The notes under the pieces were generated by a model, which was given only the letters and a program-made list of their open reading frames with translations, was not told the origin of the DNA and searched no databases. From MED-G116 sp038147495 (GTDB lineage: Bacteria; Pseudomonadota; Alphaproteobacteria; Puniceispirillales; Puniceispirillaceae), in NCBI GenBank assembly GCA_038147495.1, contig JAYQTT010000016.1, forward strand, positions 186,001-250,000: 64,000 bases of DNA, written 5' to 3'. Positions 43,804 through 53,741 of this stretch are shown here, piece by piece. Each line of letters opens with the position of its first letter. Positions within the stretch are counted from its first letter, which is position 1. The position numbers were made by a program, and so were the translations under genes.

Positions 43804-45087
43804 TTACTTGTCTCCCGCTCCGGACATCACCGAAACAGGCAAAATAATGCGAACTTCACCTCCCCCAGAGGCACTGTTACTGAATAATATTGAACCGCCA
43901 ACCGCTTCAATCAAGGTCTGTGCGATAAAAATACCTAATCCGCGATGTTCGCCGCCATCATTTCGGGTCGAATTCCATGGCTCACCGGCACGTGAAAGCA
44001 CCTCTTCGGAAAAGCCTGAACCATCGTCTGACACAGCAATCATAAGGTTTTGTGCCGTTTCACTTACCGTCACAACGACCCGTGACTTGGCGAAATTTTC
44101 GGCATTATGAAAAATATCATCCAGCGCCTGAATAATTTCCGGTCGGCGGCGGACCATCGTCTTGCGTCCGGCATCGCCTGTCTCAAACCTTATCAAAAAG
44201 GCGATTTCACTTTTCTCGATTCGCTCATCGAGAATTTCGCGTAATAGCGTGGCCAGTGATATCTCACTATCAACATCAATATTCGTGACAAGCTTGTAAT
44301 CATCCAATTCGCGCAAAATCAAACGACACCGTTCTGCTTCTGACCGCAAAAGACGTATATCCTCGCGAATCGGATCATCTGCGTGAATTTCGCGTTCGAG
44401 TTCATGGGTGATAACCATGATTGTGTTCAAAGGAGACCCAAGCTTGTGCGCTGCCGAGGTTGCCAACGCGCCCAAAGCGATCGCCTGCTGCTCTTCGGCA
44501 ACCTCCATTTGCGTGCGCGCCAAAGCCTCGGCCAGACGTCGCGCGCTGGAGGCAACCCGCCACGCATAAAACCCGATAAATATTGCTGACAGACACAGCG
44601 CCAGCCACAAGCCAAGAAAATACAAACTTTGCTGCTGCAGTGGCGCGCTCTGCCAAGGCAAGGGGTAGTTGTAAACCGCCAGAATGCTGACACAGGCCAC
44701 CACAAGCACCGTTAGAAACAATATCTCCTGACGCCGCAGAATGGTGCCCGCAACAAACACAGGTGCAAGAAACAAAATGGCGAAGGGATTCACCAATCCA
44801 CCGGTGAAGAACAGCAGAAGGGCGAGCTGAACAACATCAAAACACAGGGCCAGAAAATTCTGGTCATCCTTGTGGCGCGTGATCACCGTTCGCCTTGTCT
44901 GCCAGACATTCATTGCGACCGCGAGACCGATGATAAATAGCGCCTGGCCAATCGGGATCGCCAGTTGAATGACGAAATAGGTATAGAGAAGAACGGCCAT
45001 CTGGCCGAAAATTGCCACCCACCGGATATTCAGGATGAGCCGCGCGTCAATCGGGCTGTAGGCGCGACCTTCTTCCTGATGGTACAT
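43804..45087 (-). CDS. regB: Redox sensor histidine kinase RegB/PrrB
   Basis: Membrane histidine kinase that senses quinone redox state and signals to RegA. About six N-terminal membrane segments; FTGGLVNPFAILFLAPV contains the GGxxNPF quinone-binding heptad of RegB. The H-box is ALGALATSAAHKLGSPLNTI, where HKLGSPL replaces the canonical HELGTPL. RSEAERCRLILREL holds the redox-active Cys seen in RegB. The ATPase domain is complete (NAENFA, DDGSGF and GLGIFIAQTL). The start is taken as the ATG at 45087; a TTG four codons earlier is an alternative. It forms an operon with regA. Confidence 0.93.
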   Translation of the reverse strand: MYHQEEGRAYSPIDARLILNIRWVAIFGQMAVLLYTYFVIQLAIPIGQALFIIGLAVAMNVWQTRRTVITRHKDDQNFLALCFDVVQLALLLFFTGGLVNPFAILFLAPVFVAGTILRRQEILFLTVLVVACVSILAVYNYPLPWQSAPLQQQSLYFLGLWLALCLSAIFIGFYAWRVASSARRLAEALARTQMEVAEEQQAIALGALATSAAHKLGSPLNTIMVITHELEREIHADDPIREDIRLLRSEAERCRLILRELDDYKLVTNIDVDSEISLATLLREILDERIEKSEIAFLIRFETGDAGRKTMVRRRPEIIQALDDIFHNAENFAKSRVVVTVSETAQNLMIAVSDDGSGFSEEVLSRAGEPWNSTRNDGGEHRGLGIFIAQTLIEAVGGSILFSNSASGGGEVRIILPVSVMSGAGDK

Positions 45088-45163
45088 CTTGGCTGGCAAT
45101 GGATCGTCCTACATTACAAATTAACCGGGTCTTGAAAGGCTGTGCTATTCCTCCTGCTGGCCG

Positions 45164-47596
45164 TCAAACGTCCAGATTGGCTACGCGCAGGGCATTTTCC
45201 TGAATGAAGTTACGGCGTTCCTCAACGGCTTCTCCCATCAAGGTTGAGAAAGCGTTGTCAGCCTCTTCTTCCTGATCAATCGAAACCTGCAGGAACACCC
45301 GCTGATCCGGATCAAGCGTGGTCTCCCATAATTGTTCAGGGTTCATCTCGCCAAGGCCCTTATAGCGCGATATCTGCGCGCCTTTACGACCTGTCTGGAA
45401 AATCGTCTGCGACAGCGCGGTTGGACCCCTGACCACCGAATCAGTCGATCCAAGGCGAAGGTTTGCCGGCTTTACATAGATTTTCTGCAAATGTGCTGCC
45501 ATCTCATCAAGCTGGCGGGATTCGCCAAGGCCGATCAAGCGGCGATCAATAACATGGCGTTCGGTTATCCCGCGCAAGCGTCGCTGAACGACAAGCGATG
45601 CACTCTCGCCGGCCCCTTCCACGGCACCAGACCAGCCTTTTTCCATATCATCAGCATAGCCCTCAAGGCGCCGCGCCAAATATTGGGCCGCCTCGTCACT
45701 TGCAAGTGTCTCCGGCGACAAAAGCCCGGCAATTGCCGCCTGTTCCACCACATCTCTATTTCCAAGATGACGGCTGACCTGTTCGACCAAGCGGCTTATC
45801 ACCGTTGCTTGCCCAACCAAATCACGAAGCTCTTCGCCAGCGATCTGACTACCGTCAGCCAGCGTCAAAACCGCTTCCTTCAATCCAGCATCCATCAGAT
45901 AGCCATCAAGAGCGCGCTGGTCCTTCAGATAAACCTCTGATTGGCCTCGTTTCGCCCTGAACAGGGGTGGCTGTGCAATATAGAGATAGCCCTGTTCAAT
46001 CAGTGGACGCATATGCCGGAAGAAAAAGGTCAGCAGCAACGTTCGAATGTGCGAGCCATCAACATCGGCATCAGTCATGATCACGATTTTATGGTACCGC
46101 GCCTTTTCAAGCTCCATCTCGCTATTGCCAACGCCGGCGCCGATTGCCGTGATCAAAGTGCCGATTTCAGCCGATGACAGCATCTTGTCGAGACGCGCGC
46201 GTTCAACATTCAGGATCTTGCCCCGAAGCGGCAGAATGGCCTGATTGCTGCGGTCTCTACCCTGTTTTGCAGAGCCGCCAGCAGAATCACCCTCAACAAG
46301 GAACAATTCTGATTTTGCCGGATCACGCTCCTGACAATCAGCAAGCTTGCCGGGCAAGCTGGCCACATCCATGACCCCTTTGCGCCGGGTCAAATCGCGC
46401 GCTTTTCTTGCTGCCTCTCGCGCCGCCGCCGCCTCATAAGCTTTTGAGACAATCTTGCGGGCTTCTGCCGGATGTTCTTCAAACCATTGATTGAGGCAAT
46501 CTGATACAGCCTGCTCGACCACTGGTCGCACTTCAGAGGAGACGAGCTTGTCTTTTGTCTGTGAGGAAAATTTTGGATCAGGAACCTTGACCGAAACAAT
46601 CGCCGTCAGACCCTCTCGCGAATCCTCACCGGTAAGCTGGACCTTTTCCTTCTTCGCAATTCCTGAAGATTGGGCATAGGCATTAACCACCCGTGTCATT
46701 GCGCCCCGGAATCCGGCCAGGTGGGCGCCGCCGTCACGTTGCGGGATGTTGTTGGTGAAACAGAGGGTGTTTTCATGGAACGAGTCGGTCCAGCTCATCG
46801 CCAGTTCGACCGTGATGTCATCGCGCATGCTGACCAGTGTGATGGTGTCATGCAGCGCCGCCCGCGAACGATTGAGCCATTCGACAAAGGCCATTAAGCC
46901 GCCTTCAAAGAAGAATTCCGACACATGCTGTTCTGCCTCACGATCATCGACCAGCTGAATTCGCACACCAGAATTGAGGAATGCAAGCTCGCGCAAGCGA
47001 TGCTCCAGCGTGGCAAAATCAAATTTGATGCTGGAAAATGTCTCTTTGGACGGCATAAACGAGATGTGCGTGCCCGTTGCATCGCCAGCCTCGCCAACCA
47101 CCTCCAATGCGCCTTCTGCATCGCCATGGCGGAACATCAGATGGTGTTCCTTGCCATCACGGAAGATCGTCAATTTCAGCCATTCCGAAAGCGCGTTTAC
47201 CACCGAAACGCCAACACCATGAAGACCGCCTGACACCTTGTAGGAGTTATTGTCGAATTTACCGCCGGCATGAAGCTGGGTCATGATGACCTCGGCCGCC
47301 GACACGCCTTCTTCCTGATGGATATCGACCGGAATGCCACGCCCATTATCGGTGACGGTCACCGAACCATCGGCGTTCAAAATCACATGTACGATATCAC
47401 AATGCCCGGCCAACGCCTCATCGATCGCGTTGTCGACAACCTCATAAACCATGTGATGCAGGCCCGAACCATCATCGGTGTCACCAATATACATGCCGGG
47501 GCGTTTGCGCACCGCATCGAGGCCGCGAAGCACCTTGATCGAGTCTGCGCCGTATTCATCTTCGCCGCTGGAAACAGGAATATCGTCTTCGCTCAT
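45164..47596 (-). CDS. gyrB: DNA gyrase subunit B
   Basis: ATPase subunit of type II topoisomerase DNA gyrase. 810 residues. The N-terminal ATPase domain begins VLRGLDAVRKRPGMYIGDTD; GHKL motifs include EVVDNAIDEALAGH and DNGRGIPVDIH. The TOPRIM metal-binding region has LVEGDSAGGSAKQGRDR and IVIMTDADVDGSHIRTLLL. ISRYKGLGEMNPEQLWETT is the C-terminal motif that joins GyrA. The start ATG at 47596 overlaps the recF stop (TGATG). It is the last of the dnaA-dnaN-recF-gyrB series. Confidence 0.97.
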   Translation of the reverse strand: MSEDDIPVSSGEDEYGADSIKVLRGLDAVRKRPGMYIGDTDDGSGLHHMVYEVVDNAIDEALAGHCDIVHVILNADGSVTVTDNGRGIPVDIHQEEGVSAAEVIMTQLHAGGKFDNNSYKVSGGLHGVGVSVVNALSEWLKLTIFRDGKEHHLMFRHGDAEGALEVVGEAGDATGTHISFMPSKETFSSIKFDFATLEHRLRELAFLNSGVRIQLVDDREAEQHVSEFFFEGGLMAFVEWLNRSRAALHDTITLVSMRDDITVELAMSWTDSFHENTLCFTNNIPQRDGGAHLAGFRGAMTRVVNAYAQSSGIAKKEKVQLTGEDSREGLTAIVSVKVPDPKFSSQTKDKLVSSEVRPVVEQAVSDCLNQWFEEHPAEARKIVSKAYEAAAAREAARKARDLTRRKGVMDVASLPGKLADCQERDPAKSELFLVEGDSAGGSAKQGRDRSNQAILPLRGKILNVERARLDKMLSSAEIGTLITAIGAGVGNSEMELEKARYHKIVIMTDADVDGSHIRTLLLTFFFRHMRPLIEQGYLYIAQPPLFRAKRGQSEVYLKDQRALDGYLMDAGLKEAVLTLADGSQIAGEELRDLVGQATVISRLVEQVSRHLGNRDVVEQAAIAGLLSPETLASDEAAQYLARRLEGYADDMEKGWSGAVEGAGESASLVVQRRLRGITERHVIDRRLIGLGESRQLDEMAAHLQKIYVKPANLRLGSTDSVVRGPTALSQTIFQTGRKGAQISRYKGLGEMNPEQLWETTLDPDQRVFLQVSIDQEEEADNAFSTLMGEAVEERRNFIQENALRVANLDV

Positions 47597-48852
47597 CACA
47601 TCACCTCAACTTTTGGTGGCTTTGCATCCTCACCGGATGCGGTGATCCGGATCATCTGTGCCTGATCTCTAAGCCCGTCAAAATCATCAATATCTGTGCC
47701 GCTGAACCAGCTTTGCGCGCCAAGATCGCCAATCGCATCAAACAAGGCCAAACGGCGTTCAACGTCGAGATGCGCCGCAACATCATCGAGCAACATCAGC
47801 GGGGCACGGCCAAGGCGGCGATGCTGCAAACGGGCATGCGCCAGAATCACCGCAATCAGCAAGGCTTTCTGTTGGCCAGTAGACGCCAACACCGCAGGGG
47901 TGCCAGTTTGTACATGTGTTGCACCAAGCTCACTTGCATGTGGGCCGGGCATCGCCCTGTCACCGGCAAGACGCGCCTGCCGTGCCGCATCAGCAAGCTT
48001 GTCCTCAACGGCAAGCGCTGGCATGTCGGCAAGCCAAGTCTCAACATCTCCGGTTAAATCAAGACGCGCCCCGGGAAAGCCAAACCAGCCTTTTTCGGCC
48101 TCAATATTCAGATCGGCAATCAGCGAAAGACGGGCCGCCGTGATCGCCACTGCCGTTTCTGCCAGCCTTGTTTCCAGCGTGGCAAACCAGTAATCATCGC
48201 CGCGCCCTTCGGCCAGCAGCACAGTGCGCTCTCGCAACATCTTTTCATATTTGTTGGTACGTCCGATATGCGCCGGATCAAACGCAATCACAAGCCTGTC
48301 AATAAACCGGCGGCGGGCCCCCGGACTATCGACAAAAATCCCATCCATCTGGGGCGTCAACCAGCTTGCCGAAATCAATGCACCAATATCCGATTGGGTA
48401 ACCGTCTCGCCATTCAGGCGCATCACTCGGCGCGGCTGTTCTGCATCAGCAAGAACACCAGTACCAATTTGGCATGGCGCCCCATCGCCCTGTAATATGG
48501 CGGACACTGCCCAAGGCATGGTCACATTCACTTTCGCGTTCGCATTCGCATTCTGTCCGGCAGATGCACCTGTTTCATCCACCTGCCGCGCCAAATGTTC
48601 TGCCCGCGCCCGGCGCATTCCCCGACCCGGAACCAAGAGTGACAGGGCCTCAAGCAAATTCGTCTTGCCGACACCATTTTGGCCAACAACAAGAATGGGC
48701 TTGGCAGCAAGATCCAGACGAACGGACTCATAATTTCGGAACTGACGCAAACTGACCTGCGACAACCACAAATGCGGCGCCGTGGACGCACCTGTTGCTA
48801 GCGGACCGCTGTCCACCGGGGTGAGTTTATGCACATGCCCAGCCAACGGCAC
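47596..48852 (-). CDS. recF: DNA replication and repair protein RecF
   Basis: ATP-binding SMC-like protein that loads RecA at gaps. 418 residues, somewhat long because of an N-terminal extension of about 27 residues and an Asn/Ala-rich insert (ASAGQNANANAKVNV). LSQVSLRQFRNYESVRLDL is the typical beginning, VVGQNGVGKTNLLEALSLL the Walker A, and VLASTGQQKALLIAVILAHA the ABC-type signature region. APLMLLDDVAAHLD is the Walker B. A GTG directly after the dnaN stop (TAGGTG) serves as start, so translation is coupled to dnaN. Confidence 0.94.
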   Translation of the reverse strand: MPLAGHVHKLTPVDSGPLATGASTAPHLWLSQVSLRQFRNYESVRLDLAAKPILVVGQNGVGKTNLLEALSLLVPGRGMRRARAEHLARQVDETGASAGQNANANAKVNVTMPWAVSAILQGDGAPCQIGTGVLADAEQPRRVMRLNGETVTQSDIGALISASWLTPQMDGIFVDSPGARRRFIDRLVIAFDPAHIGRTNKYEKMLRERTVLLAEGRGDDYWFATLETRLAETAVAITAARLSLIADLNIEAEKGWFGFPGARLDLTGDVETWLADMPALAVEDKLADAARQARLAGDRAMPGPHASELGATHVQTGTPAVLASTGQQKALLIAVILAHARLQHRRLGRAPLMLLDDVAAHLDVERRLALFDAIGDLGAQSWFSGTDIDDFDGLRDQAQMIRITASGEDAKPPKVEVM

Positions 48853-49956
48853 CTACACGCGCATTGGCATGAGCACAAACAAGGTTGCCTCATCACCCGG
48901 CGCTCGCACCAAGCTTGGCGAGCCCTGATCAGCAAGCGCAAACTCAACCATCTCGTTATTAACCTGTCCGGCAATGTCGAGGAGATAACGCGCGTTGAAA
49001 CCGATTTCCATCTCCGGCCCGTCATATTCGACCTCAAGCTCCTCAACCGCGCTTGACGCATCGGTGCTGCTTGCCGACAGATTCAACATGCCCGGCTGCA
49101 ACCGCAGCTTAACCGAACGGGATTTTTCCGATGAAATTGTCGACACCCGGTCAACAGCCGCCGAAAACGCCGCCGCATCAACCCGCATGACACGATCATT
49201 CCCCTGTGGAATCACCCGCGTATAGTCGGGGAAGGTTCCGTCAATCAACTTGCTTTTCAAACGCACGGTGCCAAAGGTGAATTCAGCCCGCGTATCAGAC
49301 AGCGCAACCGTCACGTCACCGTCAAAGTCATCGAGAAGCTTGCGAAGCTCTGTCACCGCCTTGCGCGGCAGGATGATCGATGGCATCGCTGCCGCACCAG
49401 CCGGCAATGATTGCCTTGTCAGCGCCAGACGATGGCCGTCTGTTGCGACCGCACAGAGATCACCTTCATCCGTCTTGTGAAGATAGATACCATTCAGATA
49501 ATACCGTGTTTCCTCGGTCGAGATTGCAAATCTTGTCGCATCGATCAGATCCCGCATATCTGCGGCGGTAACGGTGAAGCTGACCGATGAGTCGGTCGAA
49601 TTGATCGCCGGAAAATCCTCAACAGGCAATGTTGGCAAGCGGAAATTTGACCGGCCCGCGGTGATGGTCGCATGCCCATCGGCCACGGCCAATTCAACCT
49701 CTGATCCATCGGGAAGCTTGCGCGCAATGTCATAGAGCAAATGCGCCGACACTGTCGTTGTGCCATCGCTGACAACTGAACAGCCAACTTCGGTGGCGAT
49801 ATCCATGTCCATGTCGGTCGCGGTCATCGACAGCGCCCCGCTCTTTGCCTCGAGGACGACATTCGCCAGAATTGGAATGGTGTTGCGACGCTCAACAACG
49901 GATTGAACATGACCAAGTGGTCGCAGCAAGCTCATTCGATCAATGGTTAGTTTCAT
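48853..49956 (-). CDS. dnaN: DNA polymerase III beta clamp
   Basis: Sliding clamp that tethers DNA polymerase III to DNA. The start is the ATG at 49956 (MKLTIDRMSLLRPLGHVQSV), with GAGAAAA upstream; an upstream in-frame start would add 26 unrelated residues. 367 residues in three clamp domains. RRNTIPILANVVLEAKSG is the first-domain motif. IDATRFAISTEETRYYLNGI and VATDGHRLALTRQSLP mark the central domain, and the C-terminus ends FVLMPMRV, the expected clamp ending. It lies between dnaA and recF. Confidence 0.97.
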   Translation of the reverse strand: MKLTIDRMSLLRPLGHVQSVVERRNTIPILANVVLEAKSGALSMTATDMDMDIATEVGCSVVSDGTTTVSAHLLYDIARKLPDGSEVELAVADGHATITAGRSNFRLPTLPVEDFPAINSTDSSVSFTVTAADMRDLIDATRFAISTEETRYYLNGIYLHKTDEGDLCAVATDGHRLALTRQSLPAGAAAMPSIILPRKAVTELRKLLDDFDGDVTVALSDTRAEFTFGTVRLKSKLIDGTFPDYTRVIPQGNDRVMRVDAAAFSAAVDRVSTISSEKSRSVKLRLQPGMLNLSASSTDASSAVEELEVEYDGPEMEIGFNARYLLDIAGQVNNEMVEFALADQGSPSLVRAPGDEATLFVLMPMRV

Positions 49957-50243
49957 CGGTTTTCTCTTCGTTTTCGGTGGCCACTGAACGGTGGTTTTGT
50001 CTGGCACGGGGCTTGGAATGGTCTGTGCCGTCACCCCACAGTCACTGATTGCGCCGTAATCTCCTGCTCATTCACAAAATATAGCATGAGATTACCAAAC
50101 AAGCACCAAAATATTGAGTTACAGGCCCATCTCGCCAGCCCTTTTTCAGGGTCATAAGACGCGGGCGGCAATTTCATCGCAGAACTTTGCGAATCGCATC
50201 AAAAATGGCTGGCGAATCGCCAAAAAAACAGGGATTTTCGGCT

Positions 50244-51749
50244 TTAGGCAGACAGCAGGGATTTGAGCAGCTGAACATCCTCGGAAACGGCCGGATCATT
50301 GTTCACCAGACTCTCAACCGTACGCACCGCATGCATCACAGTGGTATGGTCACGCCCGCCAAACTGACGGCCAATTTCCGGATAGGACAGCGAGGTCAAA
50401 TTCTTTGCCAGATACATCGCAACCTGACGTGGTCTGGCAATGTTACGGGCGCGGCGCGGCGAGAACATTTCCGCCACCCGAACCCCATAATGCGCCGCCA
50501 CCCGGTTCTGGATCGCTTCAATGCTTACCTTGCGGCTGCTGGCGCGCAACAGGTCGCTTAGCAGATCGGCGGCGCTCTCAATGGTGATTTCACGGCCAAC
50601 AAGCATGGCATGCGCGGCAATGCGGTTCAGCGCACCTTCGAGTTCGCGCACATTGCTGGCGATGCGATGTGCCAAGAACTCCAGCACCTTGTCCGGAATA
50701 TCAACACGCATCTGTTCTGCCTTGGCCTGAAGAATGCCAAGACGCAATTCATAGTCAGCCGGATGGATATCGGCCACCATGCCCCAGCCAAGTCGGGACC
50801 GAAGCCGCTCTTCCATACCTTCAAGATCGGTCGGTGACTTATCAGCAGAGACAATGACCTGCCGTCCGCCTTCAACCAGCGCATTGAAAGTATGGAAAAA
50901 CTCGTCCTGTGTGCTTTCCTTGCCACTGATGAATTGCACATCATCGATCATCAACACATCGACCGAGCGAAACTGCTCTTTGAATGACATCGTGTCACGG
51001 AATCGCAACGCACGGACAAAGCGATACATGAATTTTTCGGCAGACAGATACATCACCTTGCGGTTAGGGGACTGCGCCCGAATATGCCAGGCAATGGCAT
51101 GCATGAGATGGGTCTTGCCAAGCCCGACACCGCCATAGAGGAACAGCGGGTTGAACGCGACGCGCTCACTCTCGGCTGTACGCCGCGCCACAGCAAAGGC
51201 AAGCTCGTTCGGCTTGCCAACGACAAAATTGGCGAAGGTGTAGCGCGGGTCGAGTCCACCGCTCAAATCATCCGCCATACGGCCATCGCCCGCCATTGAC
51301 GCCGCGCCTGAGGCATCATTCACATCCGTAGTTGGTGCAGGCGCGGGTTTGCGGCCGATGATTGCTGGCGCCGCAAGCTTGATCTCAACCGATTTAACAC
51401 CTTCATATTCAGCCGCAGAGATCACCCGCAACCGGTCAGCATATTGGCTGTTCACCCGGTCCCGGGCAAGCGATGAGGAGGCTTCCAAAGTCAAAGTGCC
51501 ATCCTGTAGCCGACTGACGCGAAGCGGCTTGATCCAGTTCCGCCATGCGGCCTCACCAATGTCGCGGCGCAACCGTTCAGTAACCCTGCCCCAGACTTTA
51601 TCTATCTGCGTGTCAGCGGCATCTGGCGCGTGATCAGGCGTATAATCTGGCGCATAATCTTGCAAGGGCGCGTCTGTGTGGGATTGTGTTGCCTCGCGGG
51701 GAGTCGTCTGGCTGCCACCATGCACAATATCTTTGTGGTCAGCTGACAT
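50244..51749 (-). CDS. dnaA: Chromosomal replication initiator DnaA
   Basis: Initiator that opens the replication origin. 501 residues. Domain I starts near DKVWGRVTERLRRDIG after a Gln/His/Asp-rich N-terminus. Domain III has YTFANFVVGKPNELAFA, the Walker A FLYGGVGLGKTHLMHAIA and Walker B VLMIDDVQFI. The domain IV DNA-binding signature is FGGRDHTTVMHAVRTVESL. Alphaproteobacteria often have dnaA apart from dnaN; here they are adjacent, 287 bp apart. The ATG is preceded by GAGGGG. Confidence 0.97.
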   Translation of the reverse strand: MSADHKDIVHGGSQTTPREATQSHTDAPLQDYAPDYTPDHAPDAADTQIDKVWGRVTERLRRDIGEAAWRNWIKPLRVSRLQDGTLTLEASSSLARDRVNSQYADRLRVISAAEYEGVKSVEIKLAAPAIIGRKPAPAPTTDVNDASGAASMAGDGRMADDLSGGLDPRYTFANFVVGKPNELAFAVARRTAESERVAFNPLFLYGGVGLGKTHLMHAIAWHIRAQSPNRKVMYLSAEKFMYRFVRALRFRDTMSFKEQFRSVDVLMIDDVQFISGKESTQDEFFHTFNALVEGGRQVIVSADKSPTDLEGMEERLRSRLGWGMVADIHPADYELRLGILQAKAEQMRVDIPDKVLEFLAHRIASNVRELEGALNRIAAHAMLVGREITIESAADLLSDLLRASSRKVSIEAIQNRVAAHYGVRVAEMFSPRRARNIARPRQVAMYLAKNLTSLSYPEIGRQFGGRDHTTVMHAVRTVESLVNNDPAVSEDVQLLKSLLSA

Positions 51750-52223
51750 GTTTTCCCCTCGACGGCTGGTATCATTATTCGTTTTTATTTGCCCCAGCTT
51801 GATTTCGAGGATGAACTCGGGGGCCGGGTTTTATGCCAACGGGTGTCCGCGACAAGGGCAGAGAGTACCGAGACTGGCGGATCAATTGCAAGATGCCCAG
51901 ACGCCAGAATCGCAAAATAAATCACCTGAAAATGCAGTTATTTTTGTTGACATAAAATTGCCGCCAGATGCGGGGCAAATAGGACAAATCACTATTTTTC
52001 AACATCCGAATCGGTATCTCATTACACCAAACATGAATAGAAAGGGCCAAGTGCCATTTTTTCAAAACGGCCATGCGGCGTAGCTGTTGCCGTCAGCAAT
52101 AGACCAGCAACAGATCAGCATAGAAAAAACCATCAAGACACAAAAAAGGCCCTGATCGATTCGACCAAGGCCTGTCTATTCTTTATTCGCCATCCCGGTC
52201 AGACCGGGGTCACGCAGGGCAAG
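51750..52223. other. Intergenic region between dnaA and rpsT
   Basis: 474 bp without a supported gene. A plus-strand open frame ends at 52083, but its translation is not protein-like and it has no ribosome site. The middle part (about 51900-52080) is AT-rich. The right end holds the rpsT terminator (52142-52173). It must carry the dnaA promoter and is a place to look for origin elements, but I see no perfect DnaA box (TTATCCACA) in it. Confidence 0.55.
52142..52173 (-). terminator. Rho-independent terminator downstream of rpsT
   Basis: On the minus strand a 12-bp stem with G-T pairs (AGGCCTTGGTCG / CGATCAGGGCCT, loop AAT) is followed directly by TTTTTTG. It lies 51 bp past the rpsT stop and separates rpsT from dnaA. 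Confidence 0.85.
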
Positions 52224-52490
52224 CTATGCAGCCAACGCCTTGATGCGTGATGACAAGCGAGAGATTTTCCGTGATGCGGTATTACGGTGCAAAACGCCGC
52301 GGCTGACACCGCGCTGCAATTCCGGCTGGGCCACGCGCAATGCCTCGCGGGCAGCGGCGGGATCACCCGCTGCAATAGCGGCTTCAACCTTTTTGACAAA
52401 TGTGCGGATACGGCTGATACGTGCCCCGTTGATCAAGGCTCTGTTAGCATTCCGACGGATGCGTTTTTTCGCAGATTTATGGTTGGCCAT
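52224..52490 (-). CDS. rpsT: 30S ribosomal protein S20
   Basis: Small, highly basic ribosomal protein that binds 16S rRNA. 88 residues, the normal length. It starts MANHKSAKKRIRRNANRALI and ends SSRIKALAA; the family pattern with NHKSAKKRIR at the N-terminus and a Lys/Arg/Ala-rich helical body is clear. It stands next to dnaA and mutM, as in many Alphaproteobacteria, and has its own terminator at 52142-52173. Confidence 0.97.
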   Translation of the reverse strand: MANHKSAKKRIRRNANRALINGARISRIRTFVKKVEAAIAAGDPAAAREALRVAQPELQRGVSRGVLHRNTASRKISRLSSRIKALAA

Positions 52491-52657
52491 GGGGCTTCCA
52501 AATTTCCGTTAAATTGATATGAGACGCGGCTTTTAGGACGAAACGGCCGCAACGTCAAGCAATTTTGCACATTTATCCCTGTACCATTTTTAACCAGCGC
52601 GCCGTGACATCGCCCGAAAGGGTGTCTATCCGCTCGCCTGACGTCTGGCCTAACGGC

Positions 52658-53488
52658 CTAACGCTGGCAGTGGCTGCAAAAAAATGTGCTGCGGCCAGAC
52701 TGGGTCATCATGCGAATCGAGGTACCGCATTGATTACAGGCCTCTCCTGCCCGCCCATAAACTGCCAATTTCTGTACAAAATAACCAATTTCACCGCCCG
52801 GCTGCACATGGTCACGCAGGCTGGTGCCGCCTTCGGCAATCGCCGCACGAAGCACTTTGATGATTGCGGCGGCAAGGCGCTGCGCCCGTTTGCCAGCGAT
52901 TGTGCCGGCCTTGCGGCGCGGTGAAATACCCGCATAAAACAATGCCTCGCAGGCATATATATTGCCGATGCCCGCAACGATCTGCTGATTGAGAAGAGCC
53001 GTCTTTATCGGGCCAGTCCGATTCGACAGGGCCGCCGCCAGATGCGCCTCGGAAAATTCATTGCCGAGTGGCTCCGGCCCCATCGCCTGTAGCATCGGAT
53101 GAACATCGCCCTGAAACAAATCAATCCAGCCAAAGCGTCTTGGATCATTAAACACAATGAAGGCCGGGTTGCCGGATTCCTGTACCGGTGCCATTTCCAG
53201 CATGAAATGATCGTGAGTGGCCAAGTGCGGTGCAGCGTCATGGATGCGCACAGACCCGGACATTCCCAAATGCAATAACATGGTCTCGCCCGCATCAAGC
53301 GGCAAAAGCAGAAACTTGCCGCGCCGTGACGGCATGCCAAATCTTCTGCCGACAAGCCTGTCTGCCAGCCGGTCGGGCAGCGGCCAGCGCAAATCCGGGC
53401 GGCCGACAAAGGCTGTTTTGACAAGTCGATTATTGAGCGCGGGCACAAGTGCCATCCGCACCGTCTCGACCTCTGGCAATTCTGGCAT
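52658..53488 (-). CDS. mutM: Formamidopyrimidine-DNA glycosylase
   Basis: Bifunctional base-excision-repair enzyme that removes oxidised purines such as 8-oxoguanine. 276 residues. MPELPEVETVRMALVPAL carries the catalytic N-terminal Pro and Glu. RRGKFLLLPLDAGETMLLHL (read as GKFLLLPLD) and VAGIGNIYACEALFYAGI are typical. The C-terminal zinc finger is complete: two Cys in ACNQCG and two in FCSHCQ, with GRSTFFC carrying the DNA-binding Arg. It is divergent from ubiE across a 253-bp region. Confidence 0.96.
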   Translation of the reverse strand: MPELPEVETVRMALVPALNNRLVKTAFVGRPDLRWPLPDRLADRLVGRRFGMPSRRGKFLLLPLDAGETMLLHLGMSGSVRIHDAAPHLATHDHFMLEMAPVQESGNPAFIVFNDPRRFGWIDLFQGDVHPMLQAMGPEPLGNEFSEAHLAAALSNRTGPIKTALLNQQIVAGIGNIYACEALFYAGISPRRKAGTIAGKRAQRLAAAIIKVLRAAIAEGGTSLRDHVQPGGEIGYFVQKLAVYGRAGEACNQCGTSIRMMTQSGRSTFFCSHCQR

Positions 53489-53741
53489 TTATGCCTCTCC
53501 TGTTCGCCACAATATTATTGGTCATCTAGGCAGATACCATTCATCTCAGCCTGTGTCACCGCCCGAACCCGCAAGCCCTTCCCCCGCAAGCGGCTGTAAA
53601 ACGGGGCGTTATCACGCAGGGGACGTATTATTGCGGGTGACATACTATATAATGAGGATTATCAACATCCAGATGCGTGACACGTCATCCATCTCATCGC
53701 GCCCTTTTAAAGGGTGAAAGCCGCCGTGGAGCAGATTTCGA

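Noticed and set aside
51676..52083. 135-residue plus-strand frame between dnaA and rpsT
   Set aside because: Begins antisense to the dnaA start, has no ribosome site and a composition unlike a protein.
51750..52140. Replication origin in the dnaA-rpsT gap
   Set aside because: No perfect DnaA boxes seen; AT-richness alone is not enough.
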